This document shows, piece by piece, positions 6,102 to 10,268 of a stretch of DNA of 10,268 bases. The stretch spans positions 1 to 10,268 of the forward strand of contig CAJXPP010000057.1 of NCBI GenBank assembly GCA_913058195.1, given 5' to 3'. Numbering within the stretch: position 1 is the first letter of the stretch; each line of letters starts with the position of its first letter. Below the pieces are notes generated by a model. It was given only the letters and a program-made list of their open reading frames with translations, had not been told where the DNA came from and ran no database searches. A program made the position numbers and the translations under genes. This DNA is from an uncultured Gammaproteobacteria bacterium. GTDB taxonomy: Bacteria; Pseudomonadota; Gammaproteobacteria; Nitrosococcales; Methylophagaceae.

Positions 6102-6884
6102 ATGGATTATTGTATGCAAAATAAGAAATGGATTAAGCAGTCATTATATGGATTGATGGTGTTAGTTGGCATACCTACCATATCAAATGCTACTGATCTT
6201 GAGAGTGCGATTGATACTCAGGTAAAAACTGATATTGCCGCGCAGCAATCACAATTGAATGTTGATGATTTATCTGACGATACCATTCAAATGATGGCTG
6301 AATACCGCGAAGTCTTAAGGCAAACGGATAGTCTTCATTCTTATAACGAACAGTTGAATAAATTAGTTATTTCACAGAGTAAAGAGATTCAGGCCATGGA
6401 TCTTCAGCTAAAAAATATCGAAACAACTCAACGCGATATTGTTCCACTCATGCTGAAGATGATAGAAACAATGGCATTATTCATCGAATTAGATGTGCCA
6501 TTTTTACCTGAAGAGCGCCAGCAGCGAGTTATTCAACTGCAAACCTTAATGGAACGAGCAGATGTGTCACTGGCTGAAAAATATCGACGTATTCTCGAGG
6601 CATACCAAGTTGAAACAGAATATGGTCGAACGCTTGAAGCTTATCAAGGTGAGCTGATATTAGGCGATAAACCTCGTACGGTAGATTTCCTTCGTATTGG
6701 ACGAGTCCATTTATATTATTTGACGCTTGATGGTTTAGAAGCGGGTGTATGGCATGATAAGAAATGGCAGCAACTCGATGATGACTATCGACAAGGAATA
6801 TCACATGGCCTGAAGATAGCTAAAAAACAGTTGCCGCCTGATTTACTGGTATTACCTGTTCAAACAGTGGAGGCATCAGAATGA
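6102..6884 (+). CDS. DUF3450 family periplasmic coiled-coil protein of a TonB operon
   Basis: Secreted protein, first gene of the DUF3450-ttpC-exbB-exbD-tonB-TPR operon. Numbered from the ATG at 6102, residues 1-30 are a signal peptide (MQNKKWIKQ, then a hydrophobic core, ending TISNA). A glutamine- and leucine-rich coiled coil follows (about 62-112). Next comes the family core: DVPFLPEERQQR (131-142), AEKYRRILEAYQ (158-169), EYGRT (173-177) and FLRIGRVHLYYLTLDG (196-211). These blocks are typical of DUF3450. The molecular role is not established; its constant place before TtpC suggests a periplasmic helper of the energising complex. The frame is open back to a TTG at 6078, but ATG at 6102 (GAAGG 12 bases upstream) or ATG at 6114 (best signal peptide, 26 residues) is more likely. 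The stop overlaps the ttpC ATG as ATGA. Confidence 0.88.
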   Translation: MDYCMQNKKWIKQSLYGLMVLVGIPTISNATDLESAIDTQVKTDIAAQQSQLNVDDLSDDTIQMMAEYREVLRQTDSLHSYNEQLNKLVISQSKEIQAMDLQLKNIETTQRDIVPLMLKMIETMALFIELDVPFLPEERQQRVIQLQTLMERADVSLAEKYRRILEAYQVETEYGRTLEAYQGELILGDKPRTVDFLRIGRVHLYYLTLDGLEAGVWHDKKWQQLDDDYRQGISHGLKIAKKQLPPDLLVLPVQTVEASE

Positions 6885-8239
6885 AACAGCTACTTTCGAT
6901 CATTCTTTTAGCACTCTTTTTACCTATGGTTCACGCTGCAGATAAACCAGCAGATTTGGATGCTTTATTAAAGCAAGTAAAACGTGAAGGAGTGCTTGAG
7001 CAACAGCAAAATAAATTACGTGAAGCTGAATTTGTTACTGCAAGAGATCAGCAAGCAGACTTATTAGCACAAGCAAAAAATCAACTTGCATTTGAGGAAC
7101 AAAGAACTGCTCAACTTAACCAATCTTTTCAAGATTATGAAAAAGGCTTGGCTGAAAAAGAAAGTTTACTACAAGAAAAATCAGGTTCTTTAGGGGAATT
7201 GTTCGGCACGGTGCGTCAAATGGCAAATGATAGCCGCAGTGTTTTAGAGGGCTCAATGACATCAGTTCAAAATAAAACGCGAGCAGAGTTTTTAGTTACT
7301 TTAACAGAGCGTAAGCAACAGCCAACAATTGAAGAATTGCGGCAGCTTTGGCTGGTATTACAGGAAGAAATGACTGAATCAGGAAAGGTAAGTCAGTTTA
7401 TTACGCCAGTTATTACTGCCGATGGTGAAGTCGAACAACGTAAGGTCACACGCATTGGTGTCTTCACTGCCTTTAGTGAAGGTAAGTTTTTACGTTATTT
7501 GCCTGAGACAGGAAACCTTGTTGAATTGGGCCGTCAACCAGTTGATCGTTTACGTGATTTGGCCGCAGAGTTTGAAGCTAGCTCAGGAACGGGCCTAATG
7601 CCAGTTGTTGTTGACCCGACTCGTGGCGCAATTATGGCCTTATTGGTGCAAGCACCTGATTTAAAAGAACGGATCCAACAAGGCGGTTGGATTGGTTTTA
7701 TCATTCTTGGTCTAGGGCTTATTGGTTTGTTAATTGCCTTACAACGCTTTATTTATCTCAGTATTATTGGTAAAGGTGTTGCCAAACAGCAGAAGCAACA
7801 AGAAGTGAGTCTGAAAAACCCACTAGGTCGGATCTTATCGGTGTATAGCGATACAGTAAGGCAAGATGTGGAAACCTTATCACTTAAACTAGACGAAGCG
7901 ATTCTTCGGGAAATTCCAAAGATAGAGCGAGGTCTAATCACATTAGCTGTTTTAGCTGCAATTGCACCAATGTTGGGTCTTTTAGGTACAGTATCAGGCA
8001 TGATTGAGACATTTCAATCAATTACCTTATTTGGAACAGGTGATCCAAAATTGATGTCAGGCGGTATTTCTCAAGCACTGGTGACCACTGAATTAGGTTT
8101 GGCTGTCGCTATTCCCTTGGTATTTATTCATAGTGCAATATCAGGGAAAAGTAATCGTTTAGTACAAATTTTGGATGAAGAAAGTGCAGCTCTTGTAGCA
8201 CGAAACGCAGAAAAGCAGAATGGACAGTCTGACAAATAA
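6881..8239 (+). CDS. ttpC: TtpC-like MotA/TolQ/ExbB proton channel family protein
   Basis: Inner-membrane component of TtpC-type TonB systems, shown in Vibrio to be needed with TonB2-ExbB2-ExbD2 for siderophore uptake. The 452 residues are typical of TtpC and twice the length of ExbB. Residues 1-19 are a signal peptide (ending MVHA). A long periplasmic part follows, with a Gln/Glu-rich coiled coil (about 25-105) and a compact region (110-262). The C-terminal ExbB/TolQ domain has membrane segments at about 269-293, 351-375 and 398-420, and the family signature IAPMLGLLGTVSGMIETFQ (361-379) followed by GISQALVTTELGLAVAIP. GGAGG sits 7 bases before the ATG, which overlaps the DUF3450 stop. The gene end overlaps exbB by 20 bases. 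The signature resembles that of the following ExbB, so both are channel-family members, but this one carries the extra periplasmic sensor-like arm. Confidence 0.92.
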   Translation: MKQLLSIILLALFLPMVHAADKPADLDALLKQVKREGVLEQQQNKLREAEFVTARDQQADLLAQAKNQLAFEEQRTAQLNQSFQDYEKGLAEKESLLQEKSGSLGELFGTVRQMANDSRSVLEGSMTSVQNKTRAEFLVTLTERKQQPTIEELRQLWLVLQEEMTESGKVSQFITPVITADGEVEQRKVTRIGVFTAFSEGKFLRYLPETGNLVELGRQPVDRLRDLAAEFEASSGTGLMPVVVDPTRGAIMALLVQAPDLKERIQQGGWIGFIILGLGLIGLLIALQRFIYLSIIGKGVAKQQKQQEVSLKNPLGRILSVYSDTVRQDVETLSLKLDEAILREIPKIERGLITLAVLAAIAPMLGLLGTVSGMIETFQSITLFGTGDPKLMSGGISQALVTTELGLAVAIPLVFIHSAISGKSNRLVQILDEESAALVARNAEKQNGQSDK

Positions 8240-8744
8240 CCTATTCAATATCGAGGTGCTACTTGAAAGTGGCGGTCTTGTCTTGTGGCTCATTTTGTTT
8301 GCATCGCTGCTTATGTGGACATTGATTATTGAGCGCTATTTGTTTGTGTACGCAATTCATCCAAGACGAGTCAAACAGTTAATACAACGTTGGCAGCAAC
8401 GAACTGACCGACGAAGTTGGTATGCACAAAAGATTCGCCAAGGCATGATCTCCGAAAGTAGCATGGCATTGCACCACTATTTAATGGCAATTAAAACATT
8501 AATTGCAGCACTACCGATGCTTGGTTTATTAGGTACGGTTGATGGCATGATTCAGACATTTGATGTGCTTACAGTCTTTGGCACTGGTAATGCGCGAGGT
8601 ATGGCTGGAGGGATATCCGTAGCCTTAATAACGACAATGGGTGGATTATTAGCAGCATTATCAGGCATGTATTTTAGTACACAGATAGAACAACGCGTTG
8701 CTCGAGCAGAAGAGCAAGTCGCTGATGTGTTACGCAGGGATTAA
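8220..8744 (+). CDS. exbB: ExbB proton channel subunit
   Basis: Proton-channel subunit of the TonB energising complex (ExbB2 type, 174 residues; E. coli ExbB is about 244). Membrane segments at about 19-40, 88-108 and 132-155 give the ExbB layout with N-terminus outside and a short cytoplasmic loop (44-85). The signature ALPMLGLLGTVDGMIQTFDVLTVFG (97-121) and GGISVALITTMGGLLAALSG (130-149) are classic MotA/TolQ/ExbB sequences. The short cytoplasmic loop is usual for TonB2-system ExbB. The ATG at 8220 lies inside the end of ttpC (20-base overlap, different frame) with only a poor ribosome site, so translation is probably coupled. exbD follows after 6 bases. Confidence 0.94.
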   Translation: MDSLTNNLFNIEVLLESGGLVLWLILFASLLMWTLIIERYLFVYAIHPRRVKQLIQRWQQRTDRRSWYAQKIRQGMISESSMALHHYLMAIKTLIAALPMLGLLGTVDGMIQTFDVLTVFGTGNARGMAGGISVALITTMGGLLAALSGMYFSTQIEQRVARAEEQVADVLRRD

Positions 8745-8750
8745 GGCAAT

Positions 8751-9158
8751 ATGAGAAATAGACATTCACGTCGTCAGAGTGGCGGTATAGCAGAAATAAA
8801 TATGACACCACTAATTGATATGGTGTTTATTTTACTTATCTTCTTTATTGTCACTACCTCCTTCGTCAAAGAAACAGGCGTTGACGTTAGCCGACCATCT
8901 GCTAAAACAGCGGTTAAAAAAGAGCATGCAAATATTCTGATTGCTATTAAGCAAAATGGTGAAGTGTGGATGGATAAACGCCAAGTCGACCGTCGGGCAG
9001 TAAGGGCTAATGTTGAACGTATGCATGCTGAAAACCCTGAAGGTTCAGTGATAATTTTGGCTGATAAAGAAGCTAAAACAGGTTTGTTAATAGAAGTAAT
9101 GGATCAAGCACGCCTTGCAGGTGTAGCGAATGTTTCTATTGCTGCTGAAAATAACTAA
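8751..9158 (+). CDS. exbD: ExbD biopolymer transport protein
   Basis: Partner of ExbB in the inner-membrane motor. One transmembrane helix (about 19-38) carries INMTPLIDMVFILLIFFIV, with the proton-carrying aspartate D23 (equivalent to E. coli D25). A basic cytoplasmic N-terminus (RNRHSRRQS) precedes it, and a periplasmic domain of about 95 residues follows, with the usual pattern VWMDKRQVD...VIILADKEAKTGLLIEVMDQARLAGV. The 135 residues match the family (E. coli 141). AAGG overlapping the exbB stop lies 4 bases before the ATG. It sits between exbB and tonB, as expected for a complete ExbB-ExbD-TonB set. Confidence 0.95.
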   Translation: MRNRHSRRQSGGIAEINMTPLIDMVFILLIFFIVTTSFVKETGVDVSRPSAKTAVKKEHANILIAIKQNGEVWMDKRQVDRRAVRANVERMHAENPEGSVIILADKEAKTGLLIEVMDQARLAGVANVSIAAENN

Positions 9159-9171
9159 AGGCCTCTAGTTC

Positions 9172-9828
9172 ATGCGCTTAGCCATTGGGTTGATTCTTGC
9201 CATAATAGTGAATTTTGGTTTATTTACTTTAATGCAAAAAATGACCTCATCAAATACCATTGAACGTTTTGTCACCGAAGATATTCGTTTATTGGATTTT
9301 GTTCGACTTAAACGTGAGTCTCAGACTGAGACTAAAAAGCGCGAATTACCCAAAAAAACGCCTCCCCCTAAAAAACTACCACCGCCACCTAAAACACCAG
9401 CAACACAAGCAGATAAACTAAAAACACCTACGCCTAAATTAGATGTTCCGCGTATTGATGTACCATTAAATATTGCTGGTGGGCCATATTTAGGTGACTT
9501 CTCAAGTGCGCCTGTAGCGGCGGCGCTAACAGCACCTATATCAGCCCCTACGATAGATGATGAAGTGATACCACTGGTACGAATTCCACCACGTTACCCT
9601 CGTTCGGCATCACGCCGTGGAGTGGAAGGGATTGTCACGGTATCGTTTATTATTACTAAAGATGGACAAGTACGTGATCCTGTTGTGGTGAGTGCTAAGC
9701 CAGAAAAGACCTTTAATAAAGCTGCTTTAAAAGCAATTAAAAAATGGAAATTTAAACCTAAGGTTGTTGATGGGCAGCCGGTGGAACGTCAGGCGACACA
9801 AGATATTGAATTTAAGTTGGCGAAATAA
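9172..9828 (+). CDS. tonB: TonB energy transducer (TonB2 type)
   Basis: Links the ExbB-ExbD motor to outer-membrane TonB-dependent transporters. An N-terminal membrane anchor (about 3-22) is followed by a Lys/Pro-rich periplasmic linker (KKTPPPKKLPPPPKTP, 61-76). The C-terminal TonB domain (about 133-217) contains IPPRYPRSASRRGVEGIVTVSF, the TKDGQV turn, KAALKAIKKWKFKP, and a final strand IEFKLAK. The 218 residues match TonB2-type proteins. The membrane helix has no histidine, whereas E. coli TonB has a functional S16/H20 pair; this is in line with TonB2 relatives that work with TtpC. The ATG has AAAGG about 10 bases upstream. It lies 13 bases after exbD, and the next gene begins directly after the stop. 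Confidence 0.94.
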   Translation: MRLAIGLILAIIVNFGLFTLMQKMTSSNTIERFVTEDIRLLDFVRLKRESQTETKKRELPKKTPPPKKLPPPPKTPATQADKLKTPTPKLDVPRIDVPLNIAGGPYLGDFSSAPVAAALTAPISAPTIDDEVIPLVRIPPRYPRSASRRGVEGIVTVSFIITKDGQVRDPVVVSAKPEKTFNKAALKAIKKWKFKPKVVDGQPVERQATQDIEFKLAK

Positions 9829-10268
9829 ATGATGATTCGATTTAAGCAATTTATAGTTATTTTAATATTATTTAATGCAGCCACCGTGTGGGCGAAAGAG
9901 GATGACCAGTATTTATTAACTGAGAAAACCTATAAAGCCTTAAGTGCTGCCCAAGAATTAATGGCTGAAGACAAAAATAGTCAAGCTGAAAAACAACTAA
10001 AAATACTCTTGCAGCAAGTGGCAGCGGCCTCGTATGAACAGGCAGTTGTTCAGCAGACAATAGGCTATTTATATTCAGCTAAAGAAGATTATAAAAAAGC
10101 TAGTCAGTTTTTTCAGCAAGCTTTAGATTCAAAGGCTCTACCTGAAAAATTGAGTCATGATTTACAATATAACTTAGGTCAGTTATTACTAGCGGATGAT
10201 CAATACCAACAAGGCGTTAAGATTTTAGAACAATGGTTAAAATCTGAGACTTCCCCACCTACTAGTGC
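9829..10268 (+). CDS. TPR-repeat protein of the TonB operon, 3' end beyond window
   Basis: Open frame from the ATG directly after the tonB stop (TAAATG) to the end of the window, 146 complete codons with no stop. The first about 22 residues are a signal peptide (MIRFKQ, hydrophobic FIVILILFNAATVWA), so the protein is periplasmic. After it comes a run of paired helices with TPR features, for example QQTIGYLYSAKEDYKKASQF (75-94) and DLQYNLGQLLLADDQYQQGV (111-130), rich in Gln, Ala and Leu. A TPR protein at this spot is usual in TtpC-type TonB operons, where it has been linked to the transport complex; its exact job is uncertain. Relatives are commonly longer, so probably most of the protein lies outside the window. 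A second ATG at 9832 is an equally good start. Confidence 0.85.
   Translation, partial: MMIRFKQFIVILILFNAATVWAKEDDQYLLTEKTYKALSAAQELMAEDKNSQAEKQLKILLQQVAAASYEQAVVQQTIGYLYSAKEDYKKASQFFQQALDSKALPEKLSHDLQYNLGQLLLADDQYQQGVKILEQWLKSETSPPTS

Noticed and set aside
6529..6804. Minus-strand 91-codon frame inside the DUF3450 gene
   Set aside because: The plus strand encodes the recognisable DUF3450 core here, so the antisense frame is a by-product.
9352..9402. Low-complexity CCA/CCT/AAA tract as a DNA repeat
   Set aside because: It is the codon pattern of the TonB Pro/Lys linker, not a separate repeat element.

Overview
The window looks like one end of a short-read contig from an AT-rich gammaproteobacterium. 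The encoded proteins (exonuclease I, HemL and a TtpC-type TonB system) are all of gammaproteobacterial type. I cannot fix the genus from sequence alone; a marine lineage such as Methylophaga, Cycloclasticus or a Vibrio/Shewanella-like group is only a guess. Bases 1-45 are not genomic. They are Illumina Nextera adapter: the end of P5, an 8-base i5 index, the read-1 primer and the Tn5 mosaic end. The true sequence begins at 46, inside the last codons of sbcB.

Left part (46-3646, minus strand): a tight gene row hemL > ligE > sbcB. HemL makes 5-aminolevulinate for heme. LigE is a minimal secreted ATP-dependent DNA ligase. SbcB is exonuclease I, cut at the contig edge and falsely closed by adapter sequence. 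The hemL stop codon overlaps the ligE ribosome binding site.

Middle (3647-5791): a divergent control region, then a plus-strand unit. It holds a possible 22-residue CxxC peptide whose stop overlaps the next start, a NarX/UhpB-type sensor histidine kinase with two membrane segments, and a NarL/LuxR-type response regulator. The peptide is interesting because the kinase start has no ribosome binding site of its own, while the peptide start has a well-spaced one.

Gap 5792-6101: a strong rho-independent terminator (5953-5981), an upstream inverted repeat, and an inverted repeat overlapping an extended -10 promoter candidate in front of the next operon.

Right part (6102-10268, plus strand): a tightly packed operon of DUF3450 coiled-coil periplasmic protein, TtpC-like MotA/TolQ/ExbB proton-channel protein, ExbB, ExbD, TonB, and a TPR protein cut by the window end. 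This is the gene order I know from the Vibrio TonB2/TtpC system. It should convert proton-motive force at the inner membrane into opening of outer-membrane TonB-dependent transporters. The two-component pair next door may sense an envelope or nutrient signal, but regulation of the TonB operon by it is only inferred from position. No mobile element, CRISPR array, tRNA or rRNA was seen. The least described parts are the CxxC leader peptide and the DUF3450 protein.
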